Program-made: the position numbers and the translations under genes
In this document: in pieces, positions 50,405 to 58,548 of the stretch
Numbering within the stretch: the stretch's first letter is position 1
How the letters are laid out: every line of letters starts with the position of its first letter
NCBI GenBank assembly: GCA_028279515.1
Contig: JANQNQ010000004.1
Span: 248,001-312,000 of the forward strand
Source of the DNA: Flavobacteriaceae bacterium
Lineage (GTDB): Bacteria > Bacteroidota > Bacteroidia > Flavobacteriales > Flavobacteriaceae
Direction: 5' to 3'
Length of the DNA stretch: 64,000 bases
Notes under the pieces: generated by a model
Databases searched by the model: none
The model's input: only the letters and a program-made list of their open reading frames with translations
What the model was told of the DNA's origin: nothing

Positions 50405-50665
50405 GTAGTATGTTAGTTCTTAGTTTTTGGTTCTTGGTTGTTAGTATTGAGATTTGAGATATGAGGATGATAGCTGAAATGAACTCCCCTTTTTTCCGCT
50501 TTTCGGAATTCATTCCCCTATTGAACCCAAGAGTGGAGCCAAACAAGAATTCAATTTCAAAAGTCTAATTGAGAAACTCAAAATCCAGCTCTTCCCTTTA
50601 GCAAAGGGAGCCTGCCCGACTGGGTGATTCAGGCGGAGGGTTCCTTTTCAGGCCTCTACAAAATA
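50405..50665 (+). repeat. Repeat island 4 (inverted orientation)
   Basis: Fills most of the 343-nt gap 50363-50705. It starts with GTTAGTTCTTAG / GTTCTTGGTTGTTAG units and a GAGATTTGAGATATGAG block, then a GAACTCCCCTTT...TTCCGCTTTTCGGAATTC block shared with island 6 in the same orientation, then a hairpin CCCTTTAGCAAAGGG and a stretch CCTGCCCGACTGGGTG of the REP-like kind. No coding sequence is seen. Confidence 0.65.
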
Positions 50666-50705
50666 ATTCGTGTATTCGTGGCAAAAGTAACCTGACAATA
50701 GCAGA

Positions 50706-51653
50706 TCAAAGAACAAGTTCCATCTTGATATTGCTTCTCATATACGGTGACGTTTTTTCTAATTTAATTTCTTCGAATCCATACTTTCTGTAGATATAGA
50801 CGGCATTTTCCAATTTGGTGTTGGAGTAGAGGATGATCTTTTCCCAACCTTGGCTTCTGGAGAAATCGATGCAGTGCTGCATGAGCTTCTGACCAATCTT
50901 CATTCCTTGAAACTTTGGGGAAACTGCCATTTTTCCTAATTCGTATATATCGTCTGGCCCTTTGATCAAGGCGTAACATCCTGCGATCTCATCACCGATC
51001 TTTGCAAAAAAGATAAAGCCATCATTATCGAGTATCGTTTCTTGGTAACCTTCTAAGAGGTCAATATCGTGAGGTTCTACTACAAAGTATTTCTCTAGCC
51101 ATTCAACATTGAGTCTACCGAAATCTTTTGCATATCTGGGCTCAAAAGGAATGATCTGTACGTCTGTCAATTGTTTTGTCTGGTGCATATCTATTATCTG
51201 TTTACTTAGGGATCTTTGATTCAATGATTGTTCAAGCTGGTCGATGTGACCAATAAGACTGTCACTACTAAAGTGCGTGAGTTGTTTCACGGTCGCCTCC
51301 ATACTTTTCCAGAGCGGTTTCATTTCTCTGATCAATTCACGTCCATCCTTGCTTAGAGAAACCAATTTTTTGCGCTTGTCGTTCGGGTCGGTCTCTATAA
51401 TTACAAGGCCTTTTTTATTCAATTTGGTTACCGCTTGTGTAATGGCGGGTTGTGTTACCAATAACTGTTCAGTGATTTGTTTTGTGGTCACTTGCTCATG
51501 GTCCAGAATTGCCTTTATCACAGGAAAGAGGTACGGGTCGAAATCAATGTGATAATGCTTATATACCTTTTTTATTTCTTTCATTATCATCTCGCTAAGA
51601 CGGGTGAGCCTTGACCCCAATCCAAGCTCTTTCTGTAGTTTAAGTGTATCCAT
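50706..51653 (-). CDS. MarR-GNAT fusion protein (regulator plus acetyltransferase)
   Basis: 315 aa from the ATG at 51653; a longer frame to 51695 would run through the operator. N-terminal MarR winged helix (about 1-150: VTTKQITEQLLVTQPAITQAVTKLNKKGLV, then ETDPNDKRKKLVSL). C-terminal GNAT domain (about 160-315) with the acetyl-CoA loop KFQGMKIGQKLM (Q/R-x-x-G-x-G/A) and the YIYRKYGFEE motif. Such fusions are known and often respond to small molecules. It lies 64 nt after the arginase-fold gene on the same strand and has its own palindrome upstream. Confidence 0.9.
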   Translation of the reverse strand: MDTLKLQKELGLGSRLTRLSEMIMKEIKKVYKHYHIDFDPYLFPVIKAILDHEQVTTKQITEQLLVTQPAITQAVTKLNKKGLVIIETDPNDKRKKLVSLSKDGRELIREMKPLWKSMEATVKQLTHFSSDSLIGHIDQLEQSLNQRSLSKQIIDMHQTKQLTDVQIIPFEPRYAKDFGRLNVEWLEKYFVVEPHDIDLLEGYQETILDNDGFIFFAKIGDEIAGCYALIKGPDDIYELGKMAVSPKFQGMKIGQKLMQHCIDFSRSQGWEKIILYSNTKLENAVYIYRKYGFEEIKLEKTSPYMRSNIKMELVL

Positions 51654-51665
51654 ATTAATAGTTAT

Positions 51666-51677
51666 ATAAGTGCTTAT
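51666..51677 (-). promoter_or_regulatory. Candidate MarR-type operator
   Basis: ATAAG-TG-CTTAT, a 12-bp inverted repeat, lies 13 bp upstream of the MarR-GNAT start codon, a usual place for autoregulation by MarR proteins. Confidence 0.4.
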
Positions 51678-51717
51678 GTAAAAATACAAAACCAAGATGA
51701 CATTTCCAAATCGGTGC

Positions 51718-52740
51718 TTATTTCCTAATGAAATCAGTAATCAAGTAGGAGAGTAGTTTACCCACTTGTTGGCCCTGGATAGGGTCATTTTCATTTAGAG
51801 TTGCCTCGCATAGGTGTAAATACGCAGCATTTTTATGACGCGAGAAGAACGAAACAAATTGGCGCGCCTGCGCTACAGAAAAACCACTTGGACCCATGGT
51901 GCTACTTGGGGCGGATTCAATGGCGTTGCAGTCGATTTCAATACCAAATTTATTCTTTGACACAAAATCTAGACCTGCTTTCATGCGGTGACTAAAGCTC
52001 TTTTCGTGCCTGATCATCAATTCTTCATAGGTGTCAAATTGAACACGATCTTGAAACTTATCCATCCTGTCAAAGACATTCTTTGAGGTATAGTTTTCAT
52101 GAAGCCCAAAGACAAAGTAGCGATCTAAGAAACCTTCTGCCATTGCATAGGTGAAACTATTTTCGCTATTTCTACCATCCCGGCTTTTGAAATCAGCCTG
52201 TACATCTACATTAACTGCGTTAATTGGTTTGTTGTTGGCTAGAGCGGTTCCCTTGATATTTCCGTAGGCATTATTATGTCCGCCACCAATAATGATGGCT
52301 TTTTTTCCTGCAGATATGATTTGATAGATAATATGACTTACTTCCCGATCAATCTCTTCTACCATTTTATGGGTCTCTTCAAATTGAATAGAATTAGAAA
52401 AGTCGTACGAGTCTATCTTTTCGATCATATCGCCAAAATCCAAATGTCCTAAGATCATGAATTTATTCGCCCTGTTGTGCTTGCTGTGTTGGGTGTTTAA
52501 TAGCTCTTCGAGTGTAGCTTGCCAAACAGCAGTAGTACCTGGGGTTCCTCCATTGGCTTTTATTCCTATATTTTCAGGAATTCCTAACAAAACGTATTCT
52601 GCATTAGAGCGTATCAATTGCTCGTGCACAAATTGGCCAGAGGTTAGCGTTTGAACACGTTCTCCAAACTTGGTCTCTCCTTTTCTTTTCTTAATAAGTG
52701 CGGTAATACGATCCCGCGCGTATACGACAAGTCGTTGCAT
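51718..52740 (-). CDS. Arginase/formimidoylglutamase-fold protein with altered metal ligands
   Basis: 340 aa. The overall pattern is that of the ureohydrolase (arginase) family as found in flavobacterial formimidoylglutamases: IIGGGHNNAYGNIKG, VNVDVQADFKSRDGRNSENSFTYA, IEIDCNAIESAP and PSGFSVAQARQ. The first metal histidine (GGGHNN) is kept. The DxHxD motif reads D-V-Q-A-D, with Gln for the metal His, and the second DxD reads D-C-N, with Asn for Asp. The usual two-manganese site is therefore unlikely to form as in arginase. hutI is nearby (54356), suggesting histidine degradation, but the protein may be a divergent or non-hydrolytic paralogue. It starts directly after the transglutaminase-like gene. 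Confidence 0.8.
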   Translation of the reverse strand: MQRLVVYARDRITALIKKRKGETKFGERVQTLTSGQFVHEQLIRSNAEYVLLGIPENIGIKANGGTPGTTAVWQATLEELLNTQHSKHNRANKFMILGHLDFGDMIEKIDSYDFSNSIQFEETHKMVEEIDREVSHIIYQIISAGKKAIIIGGGHNNAYGNIKGTALANNKPINAVNVDVQADFKSRDGRNSENSFTYAMAEGFLDRYFVFGLHENYTSKNVFDRMDKFQDRVQFDTYEELMIRHEKSFSHRMKAGLDFVSKNKFGIEIDCNAIESAPSSTMGPSGFSVAQARQFVSFFSRHKNAAYLHLCEATLNENDPIQGQQVGKLLSYLITDFIRK

Positions 52741-53328
52741 TTATGGTTGGTTCTTGCTTAAAGCTAAGATACATTTTTCTCGTATTCCCCAAAGTGTTTC
52801 AAAATCAAATTTGCATTGGTTTTTTATGATCCAACTTCGAAGGTAATCTTGATGTAGTTTTACCTTGTGCGCTCCTATTTGTTGGGGTTGTATTTCTTCT
52901 TCGTACAATAAGCTGTCAGAGAAAGGAGTAACACTTTCAACGTCCCGTGTTATGTCAAGAATGGTATCATTTACTCTTACGTATGTGTGGGCCTCCGGAA
53001 TGTAGTCAAGATCATATGGGTCTAGGACGGCTCCGATTCCAGGGGTGTTGTCCTCATTCATGGCGTAGACTCCAATGAACAGTTTAATGGATTCTATGCT
53101 ATTTTCATTGGCCACTTGCTTAAAAAAGGCGTGTTTTGTAGCACAGGTTCCTTTATTTTCTGTTAAAACTAAGTTGTAATTAGCTCTGTCTGAGTTCCTT
53201 CCATACGGAAGCCGTTTTAAATGATCCAAAAGCTGATCACTATCGTATATATCCATGGAAACAAGTTTTTTTGAAAGCATGTTGACTGGATCTATTGAAA
53301 AGTTTTTTAACATTTTAAACAGTTTCAT
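52741..53328 (-). CDS. Transglutaminase-like cysteine protein
   Basis: 195 aa, no signal peptide. I see a plausible papain/transglutaminase-like triad in order: Cys in NKGTCATKHAFF, His in PEAHTYVRVND and Asp in ILDITRD. That order and the spacing (about 55 and 12 residues) fit the fold, but overall similarity is weak. The stop codon directly abuts the ATG of the arginase-fold gene (52741/52740), so the two are translationally coupled. Together with MarR-GNAT they form a leftward three-gene unit. The substrate is unknown. Confidence 0.65.
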   Translation of the reverse strand: MKLFKMLKNFSIDPVNMLSKKLVSMDIYDSDQLLDHLKRLPYGRNSDRANYNLVLTENKGTCATKHAFFKQVANENSIESIKLFIGVYAMNEDNTPGIGAVLDPYDLDYIPEAHTYVRVNDTILDITRDVESVTPFSDSLLYEEEIQPQQIGAHKVKLHQDYLRSWIIKNQCKFDFETLWGIREKCILALSKNQP

Positions 53329-53405
53329 ATAATACTTTTCTAAATTAGGAGTTATTATTGAACCAAAAAAAAGAATAACCAGTTAACAAATCAAACCTCA
53401 AGAAC

Positions 53406-54287
53406 ATGGAACAAAACAGTAACAAAGGATTTAAAATTGCTATTGGTGTCTTGGCAGCATTGCTGCTGGGGAGCATCATTTTTGGGACAAAGCTTTACAG
53501 TGATCAAAAGAGCACTGCACTGGCTTTAGCAGATGAAAAAGAATTAATGATCAAGGACCTTAATGAGATCAAGGCGTCTTACGAAGATGCTCAGGCCGAG
53601 AATGACGTTGTCAATCAAGACCTGTCAGAGGCGAAAGAGCGCATCGTAAAGTACATTGACTCATTGAAAGCAGCGAAAGCTGATGTAGCCTACTTATCAA
53701 GATTTAGAAGACAAGTAAATCAATTAAAGAAGGAAAGAACACAGCTTCTTGCTGAGATCGAAACGTTGAAAGAGTCAAACCAATTGTTAACATTAGAACG
53801 TGATAGCACGGCGTTGGCATTGGCAGAGCAAACTGAATTTAACGATTCACTTTTGGTGCAGAACCTAGAATTGGCCAAAGTAGTTGAAGCAGGATCAGCA
53901 TTGACATCTTCAGGACTTAGAGCCGAAGGGATCAAAGTACGTTCTTCAGGAAAATTGGTGTCTACCGAAAGAGCTAGAAGAGCTGATAAAGTACGCGTAT
54001 GCTTCTCATTGTCTGAGAACAAAATTGCCGAAGCTGGCGATCGTGAGTTCTTGATTCAAGTGTTGGATCCAAACAACAACGTAATCGGAGAGAATGCGAT
54101 GTTCACAGAAGGAGAGGACACCTTGAACTACAGCAAGAAGACCAAAGTTTATTACGAACAAAAGACCTTGGATATTTGTGACTATGTGGACCCAGCCAGC
54201 GGCTCAGAGTTTGCTAACGGACGTTATGTGGTCAATGTATACGAAGGACTAAGATTGGTTTCTCAAACAGAATTTACACTGAAATAG
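53406..54287 (+). CDS. Membrane-anchored coiled-coil envelope protein
   Basis: 293 aa. A transmembrane segment at about 10-28 (IAIGVLAALLLGSIIFG) anchors it. Residues about 33-160 form a coiled coil (QVNQLKKERTQLLAEIETLKE), with a repeat-like STALALADEKE / STALALAEQTE. The C-terminal 110 residues form a beta-rich domain (VRVCFSLSENKIAEAGDREF ... YVVNVYEGLRLVSQTEFTLK). Likely periplasmic. No known function; similar proteins are common in flavobacteria. Codon use suggests good expression, and a strong terminator follows. Confidence 0.75.
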   Translation: MEQNSNKGFKIAIGVLAALLLGSIIFGTKLYSDQKSTALALADEKELMIKDLNEIKASYEDAQAENDVVNQDLSEAKERIVKYIDSLKAAKADVAYLSRFRRQVNQLKKERTQLLAEIETLKESNQLLTLERDSTALALAEQTEFNDSLLVQNLELAKVVEAGSALTSSGLRAEGIKVRSSGKLVSTERARRADKVRVCFSLSENKIAEAGDREFLIQVLDPNNNVIGENAMFTEGEDTLNYSKKTKVYYEQKTLDICDYVDPASGSEFANGRYVVNVYEGLRLVSQTEFTLK

Positions 54288-54332
54288 TCTAGGTAAATAG
54301 ACGAATCTGAGTTTTAATTTTTTCAAAAAGAG

Positions 54333-54357
54333 CCTCCAGGAAACTGGAGGTTTTTTT
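54333..54357. terminator. Terminator between the coiled-coil gene and hutI
   Basis: CCTCCAG (54333-54339) pairs with CTGGAGG (54344-54350) around a GAAA tetraloop, followed by seven T. The convergent hutI stop is at 54356, so the hairpin probably serves both genes. Confidence 0.88.
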
Positions 54358-55594
54358 ATTCCATAACCTTTCCATCGATGAGCACAGTGTCAATCACGTT
54401 ACTTCCAAAGGCATAGGGCATAAAACCATAACTCGGTATGGGTTTGGTAATGATCACGTTCGCGTGCTTACCAACAGTGATGCTTCCATGAGTTTTCGAA
54501 ACACCCATAGCATAAGCTCCATTGATCGTGGCTGCATTGATGGCCTCTTCAGGGGTCATCTTCATTTTGATACAGGCAGTACTTACCACAAAATTCATAT
54601 TACCGCTCGGTGTAGACCCCGGATTGTAATCGGTAGCCAATGCAAGCGGTAACCCTGCGTCGATGATATCTCTGGCCGGCGTGTATGGAATACTCAAAAA
54701 ATACGAGCAGGACGGAAGTGCCACAGGCATCGTATCACTACCATTTAAAGCTTCAATATCTTCAGGTCGCATCTCCTCCAAGTGATCTACAGAGAGTGCA
54801 TCATAAGCAACACCTGCCTGTACACCACCAATGGCCGTAAATTGATTGACGTGAATCTTAGGTGTTAAGCCATGTTTTTTTCCTGCGGAAAGAAGGCGCT
54901 CAGTATCTTCAACAGAGAAATACCCAGTTTCACAAAAGACGTCGACATAATCTGCCAATTTTTCTTTTGCTACCTGCGGAAGCATTTCGTCGATGACCAA
55001 GTCCATGTATCCATCCTTGTCGCCCTTGTAATTGGCTGGTACCGCATGTGCTCCTAAAAAAGTAGCTTTGATGGGAATCTGGTAGTTTTCTCTAAGCTTC
55101 TTGATGACTCGAAGCATTTTTAATTCAGCCTCGGTTGTAAGTCCGTAGCCAGATTTGATTTCGACGGCACCAGTACCCAGTCTAATAACCTCTTTGAGAC
55201 GTTGGGCCGATTGCTGATACAATTCTTCTTCTGAGGTCTCCTGTAGTTTTTTAGCCGAATTAAGAATGCCTCCACCGCGATTCGCGATCTCTTCATAGGT
55301 GAGACCGTTGATACGATCAACAAACTCCTGCTCACGGTTTCCGGCATATACAATATGCGTGTGACTATCACACCATGTAGGAAGTACTACTTTTCCAGAT
55401 GCATCGATGATCTCATCGGTAGAAGTAATTTCTAGTTCGCTCATCTTGCCAAAGTCGGCAATGATTCCACTTTCAATATATAGGTAGGCATTTTTGATGG
55501 ACGGAAGCGTTTTCATGTCAGGTCCAGCTACCTTTTCAACAGGTGTTTCTCTAACTTGAAGCAGTTCTTTGATATTGATGATGAGTGTAGTCAC
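54356..55594 (-). CDS. hutI: Imidazolonepropionase
   Basis: 412 aa, family length. Amidohydrolase that opens imidazolonepropionate to formiminoglutamate in histidine breakdown. Metal-binding motif CDSHTHIVYAGNRE (HxH), ANRGGGIL, AVEIKSGYGLT, KATFLGAHAVP, ALATDYNPGS and the C-terminal GKHANVIITKP are in place. hutH and hutU are not in the window. The arginase-fold protein at 51718 could take the next step, but its metal ligands are altered. Confidence 0.95.
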   Translation of the reverse strand: MTTLIINIKELLQVRETPVEKVAGPDMKTLPSIKNAYLYIESGIIADFGKMSELEITSTDEIIDASGKVVLPTWCDSHTHIVYAGNREQEFVDRINGLTYEEIANRGGGILNSAKKLQETSEEELYQQSAQRLKEVIRLGTGAVEIKSGYGLTTEAELKMLRVIKKLRENYQIPIKATFLGAHAVPANYKGDKDGYMDLVIDEMLPQVAKEKLADYVDVFCETGYFSVEDTERLLSAGKKHGLTPKIHVNQFTAIGGVQAGVAYDALSVDHLEEMRPEDIEALNGSDTMPVALPSCSYFLSIPYTPARDIIDAGLPLALATDYNPGSTPSGNMNFVVSTACIKMKMTPEEAINAATINGAYAMGVSKTHGSITVGKHANVIITKPIPSYGFMPYAFGSNVIDTVLIDGKVME

Positions 55595-55639
55595 AGTATA
55601 CAGGTTTTGAGTGTCAAAGTTGACGAAATTTTAAGGAAT

Positions 55640-55684
55640 AAAAAAACGCCAATGCACAGCATGGGTGTTTGTACCATGCTACGC
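55640..55684 (-). terminator. Terminator overlapping the stop codon of the RDD gene
   Basis: Read leftward, an 11-bp stem with two wobble pairs (55684-55674 with 55664-55654) begins just inside the coding region and covers the TAG stop (55681-55679). A T run follows after a short spacer. Confidence 0.55.
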
Positions 55685-56098
55685 CATATTTGACTTGATC
55701 GTTTCGGTATCGCAAAACGTATCTTGTAATGTGAATTGATCAAAAAAGTAAAAAAGCAGGACAGATATTGGCAATACGATCATGCTCATGACCTTATAGG
55801 ATGAACGCAAGAGTAGCATTTTCCTTTTAGGAGTTTTCATTGTTTTTCTTGAAATCACAAGGATATTAAAAATCATTTTCCCCACGGTTCTGCCTTCCTT
55901 CGCAAAATCAAAGGCAAATAGATATAAAAAGTAAAAAACAAAAACGAAAGAGAATTTGACCAGAATATCAAATGTCCCCAATTCATATTCCCTTATTTCG
56001 ATTATTAACGGAATAAAGTTTTGAATAAGGCCAAATACCATTGATATTATAGACATATCAATAATGAACGCTAATACTCTTTTTGTTGAAATTCTCAT
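55679..56098 (-). CDS. RDD-family membrane protein
   Basis: 139 aa from the ATG at 56098. The RDD pattern is seen: R and D in KRVLAFIIDMSII (the aligned Arg and Asp), a second hydrophobic segment with FSFVFVFYFLYLFAFDF, then GRTVGKMIFNILVI, and a third hydrophobic segment. RDD proteins are small membrane proteins of mostly unknown function, with ion transport shown for some. It lies between the hutI and fumC genes on the same strand with its own terminator. Confidence 0.75.
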   Translation of the reverse strand: MRISTKRVLAFIIDMSIISMVFGLIQNFIPLIIEIREYELGTFDILVKFSFVFVFYFLYLFAFDFAKEGRTVGKMIFNILVISRKTMKTPKRKMLLLRSSYKVMSMIVLPISVLLFYFFDQFTLQDTFCDTETIKSNMA

Positions 56099-56182
56099 TT
56101 TTAGTTTGTTCCAAATTAATCCCAATCAATCAATTCACAGTGCAGAATGTAATAAGTGGTCAAGAATCAGGAATAAGCGTAT

Positions 56183-56214
56183 AAAAAAACGCCAGTGCAC
56201 TGCACTGGCGTTTT
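56183..56214 (-). terminator. Terminator of fumC
   Basis: A long perfect palindrome (AACGCCAGTGCA paired with TGCACTGGCGTT) with a minimal loop; reading leftward it is followed by a run of seven T. It lies about 90 nt after the fumC stop. It resembles the hairpin after the RDD gene. Confidence 0.8.
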
Positions 56215-56305
56215 ATCGTTGATAGTTAGGCCACCGTTTAAATTTGGCGGTGTACTAATATGTACGTTGCAATAAGGTAATCTGGATTACCCCTTTTGCG
56301 ATAGT

Positions 56306-57703
56306 TTATTTTAAAGAGCCGGTCATGTCTTCAGGACGCACCCATTCGTCATATTCTTCGGCGGTTACGTATCCTAAGTTGATAGCTTCCTCTTTTAAGG
56401 TTGTACCATTTTTGTGGGCCGTATTGGCAATCTCTGCTGCTTTGTAATACCCGATTTTGGTATTCAACGCGGTCACAAGCATCAACGAATTGTTTAACAA
56501 CTCCTCGATACGTGCATGATTTGGCTCAATACCGCTTGCACAATGTTCTTCGAACGATACACACGCATCACCGATCAATTGTGCCGACTGAAGCAGATTT
56601 GCTGCCATCATTGGTTTAAAAACGTTCAATTCATAATGACCTTGTGTTCCTCCAACGGTAACAGCCACATCGTTCCCCATCACCTGAGCACATACCATGG
56701 TCAATGCCTCACATTGTGTAGGATTCACTTTTCCTGGCATGATCGAACTTCCTGGTTCGTTCGCAGGGATAATGATCTCTCCGATACCACTTCTAGGCCC
56801 TGAAGCCATGAAACGAATGTCGTTAGCGATCTTATTTAAAGAAACAGCGATTTGTTTCAAAGCCCCATGCGTCTCGACAAAAGCGTCATGCGCAGCTAAG
56901 GCTTCAAACTTATTGTGAGCCGAAACAAAAGGAAGTCCGGTGAACTCCGCAATAAATTCTGAAACACGCTTTGCATACCCCTTCGGAGTGTTCAGACCCG
57001 TTCCAACAGCCGTTCCGCCTAAAGCCAATTCAGAAAGATGTTCTAGTGTATTCTCCAATGCTTTCAATCCGTGGTCCAATTGAGAAACATAGCCCGAGAA
57101 CTCTTGTCCTAAGGTAAGGGGAGTGGCATCCATTAAATGCGTACGTCCGATCTTCACACAGTCTTTAAACTCTTCCGATTTTTTCTTAAGCGTATCTCTA
57201 AGTTGGGTAACTCCCGGAATCGTTACTTCAACCACCTTCTTGTACGCAGCAATGTGCATTCCGGTAGGGAAGGTATCGTTTGAAGACTGCGATTTATTTA
57301 CATCATCATTTGGCTGAATGGTCTTTTCTCCTTCGCCGATTACGTTTCCTGCGATCTCATGAGCTCGGTTGGCAACAACTTCGTTCACGTTCATATTACT
57401 TTGTGTGCCCGAACCCGTCTGCCAGATCACCAACGGAAATTGGTCGTCATGCTTTCCTTCAAGAATTTCATCACATACCTGTGCGATCAGGTCACGCTTT
57501 TCGATAGGAAGTACTCCTAGCTCACAGTTGGTATAAGCAGCAGCCTTTTTCAAATACGCGAAACCGTATACGACCTCTAACGGCATAGAAGCAGCCGGAC
57601 CGATTTTAAAGTTGTTACGAGAACGTTCGGTCTGCGCGCCCCAATATTTGTCGGCTGGTACCTTTACCTCGCCCATAGTATCTTTTTCAATGCGGTATTC
57701 CAT
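56306..57703 (-). CDS. fumC: Fumarate hydratase class II
   Basis: 465 aa, family length. Reversible hydration of fumarate to L-malate in the TCA cycle; iron-independent homotetramer. Signature [16 protein letters not shown] (flexible catalytic loop with the active-site Ser), [31 protein letters not shown] and [19 protein letters not shown] are present. Single gene with its own promoter and terminator. Confidence 0.97.
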   Translation of the reverse strand: MEYRIEKDTMGEVKVPADKYWGAQTERSRNNFKIGPAASMPLEVVYGFAYLKKAAAYTNCELGVLPIEKRDLIAQVCDEILEGKHDDQFPLVIWQTGSGTQSNMNVNEVVANRAHEIAGNVIGEGEKTIQPNDDVNKSQSSNDTFPTGMHIAAYKKVVEVTIPGVTQLRDTLKKKSEEFKDCVKIGRTHLMDATPLTLGQEFSGYVSQLDHGLKALENTLEHLSELALGGTAVGTGLNTPKGYAKRVSEFIAEFTGLPFVSAHNKFEALAAHDAFVETHGALKQIAVSLNKIANDIRFMASGPRSGIGEIIIPANEPGSSIMPGKVNPTQCEALTMVCAQVMGNDVAVTVGGTQGHYELNVFKPMMAANLLQSAQLIGDACVSFEEHCASGIEPNHARIEELLNNSLMLVTALNTKIGYYKAAEIANTAHKNGTTLKEEAINLGYVTAEEYDEWVRPEDMTGSLK

Positions 57704-57732
57704 GATGGTGAATTGTTGTTTTAATGAAAGTG

Positions 57733-57740
57733 CAAAAATA
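57733..57740 (-). promoter_or_regulatory. -7 promoter box of fumC
   Basis: On the minus strand TATTTTTG (57740-57733) matches TAnnTTTG, 29 nt upstream of the ATG at 57703. Confidence 0.5.
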
Positions 57741-57754
57741 CGAGTTTCCTCGCA

Positions 57755-58150
57755 ATAGTTCTTAGTCTTTGGTTGTTAGTTTTTAGTCTTCACAGTCCGA
57801 AATCTTGATGTAGGACTGTCATTCTCGCACCCGCGTGCCGCTGAAGCTTTAGCGGAGGCGCAAAGCGGGAATCTTTTTCATATGTATTGGATGTTAATAC
57901 AAAGTATTGGGTACAGAGTATTGAGATATTAGATATGAGATGTGAGACTATTGTGAATATTGAATTTTAGATGTTAATGAGATTTTAGTTCTGGAATTTG
58001 AGATTTGGAGCTTAGGATTTGCCACAGCATTCTGCTTCCCCTCTAACAAGAGGGGATTGAGGGGTGTGTAAAAATTACACCAGCACAATTCTAAACACCC
58101 CCCTTAGTCCCTTCTTTTTAGGAGGAATGATTCATTACTTCTGGTTATGC
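57755..58150 (+). repeat. Repeat island 5
   Basis: The longest island, in the gap 57704-58308. Order: GTTCTTAG/GGTTGTTAG units, a REP-like stretch with CATTCTCGC...GCGGGAATC ends around 57821-57872, TACAAAGTATTGGGTAC, GAGATATTAGATATGAGATG, TGAATTTTAGATG, GAATTTGAGATTTGGAG, the palindrome CCCCTCT / AGAGGGG (58038-58055), and a final block CCTTAGTCCC...TTTTTAGGAGG. The last 110 nt mirror island 2, including 34 identical bases. From 58150 to 58272 the sequence is AT-rich without features. Confidence 0.75.
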
Positions 58151-58272
58151 CCATCAACTAAACGATTAAACGCATAAACAAATCAACAATAAAAAATAAT
58201 CAATAATCAATACAGAATAAGGCACTTACAACAAATATCAAGTGATCCCTTCGTCAATCCAAAATTTGGTGG

Positions 58273-58280
58273 TATCTTTG
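58273..58280 (+). promoter_or_regulatory. -7 promoter box of the 58-aa membrane protein gene
   Basis: TATCTTTG matches TAnnTTTG and lies 28 nt upstream of the ATG at 58309. Confidence 0.55.
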
Positions 58281-58308
58281 GACACGAATTCGAAAATTTC
58301 CGGAAATT

Positions 58309-58485
58309 ATGTTTGAATTTGACCAGTACTTAGGCTTTTTAGCATTCCTTTCAATCCTTACCATTGGATTTTGGTTGATGATCTTTTTATTGACCTTCAT
58401 GGTTCCTTATTGGATTGGCGGTTCGATCGTAGAACTTCTCAAAGAGAAGCGCGAGGCTAAGAAAGCTAAGAGACAAGCAAACTAA
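58309..58485 (+). CDS. 58-aa membrane protein
   Basis: 58 codons beginning MFEFDQYLGFLAFLSILTIG, with one long hydrophobic stretch (about residues 9-39, possibly two short helices with a PYWIGG break) and a very basic C-terminal tail ending KEKREAKKAKRQAN. No family recognised. A perfect -7 box upstream, a proper terminator 8 nt downstream and a coding-like third-base pattern support it as a real gene, despite its small size. Confidence 0.75.
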   Translation: MFEFDQYLGFLAFLSILTIGFWLMIFLLTFMVPYWIGGSIVELLKEKREAKKAKRQAN

Positions 58486-58493
58486 AAGACAAA

Positions 58494-58517
58494 GGGACGC
58501 TGATAGCGTCCCTTTTT
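58494..58517. terminator. Terminator after the 58-aa gene
   Basis: GGGACGCT (58494-58501) pairs with AGCGTCCC (58505-58512) around three bases and is followed by six T. A-rich sequence to the left could make it work also for the convergent receptor gene. Confidence 0.85.
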
Positions 58518-58548
58518 TATTTCTTCTATTTTCTTTTCTTCGGAAAAA

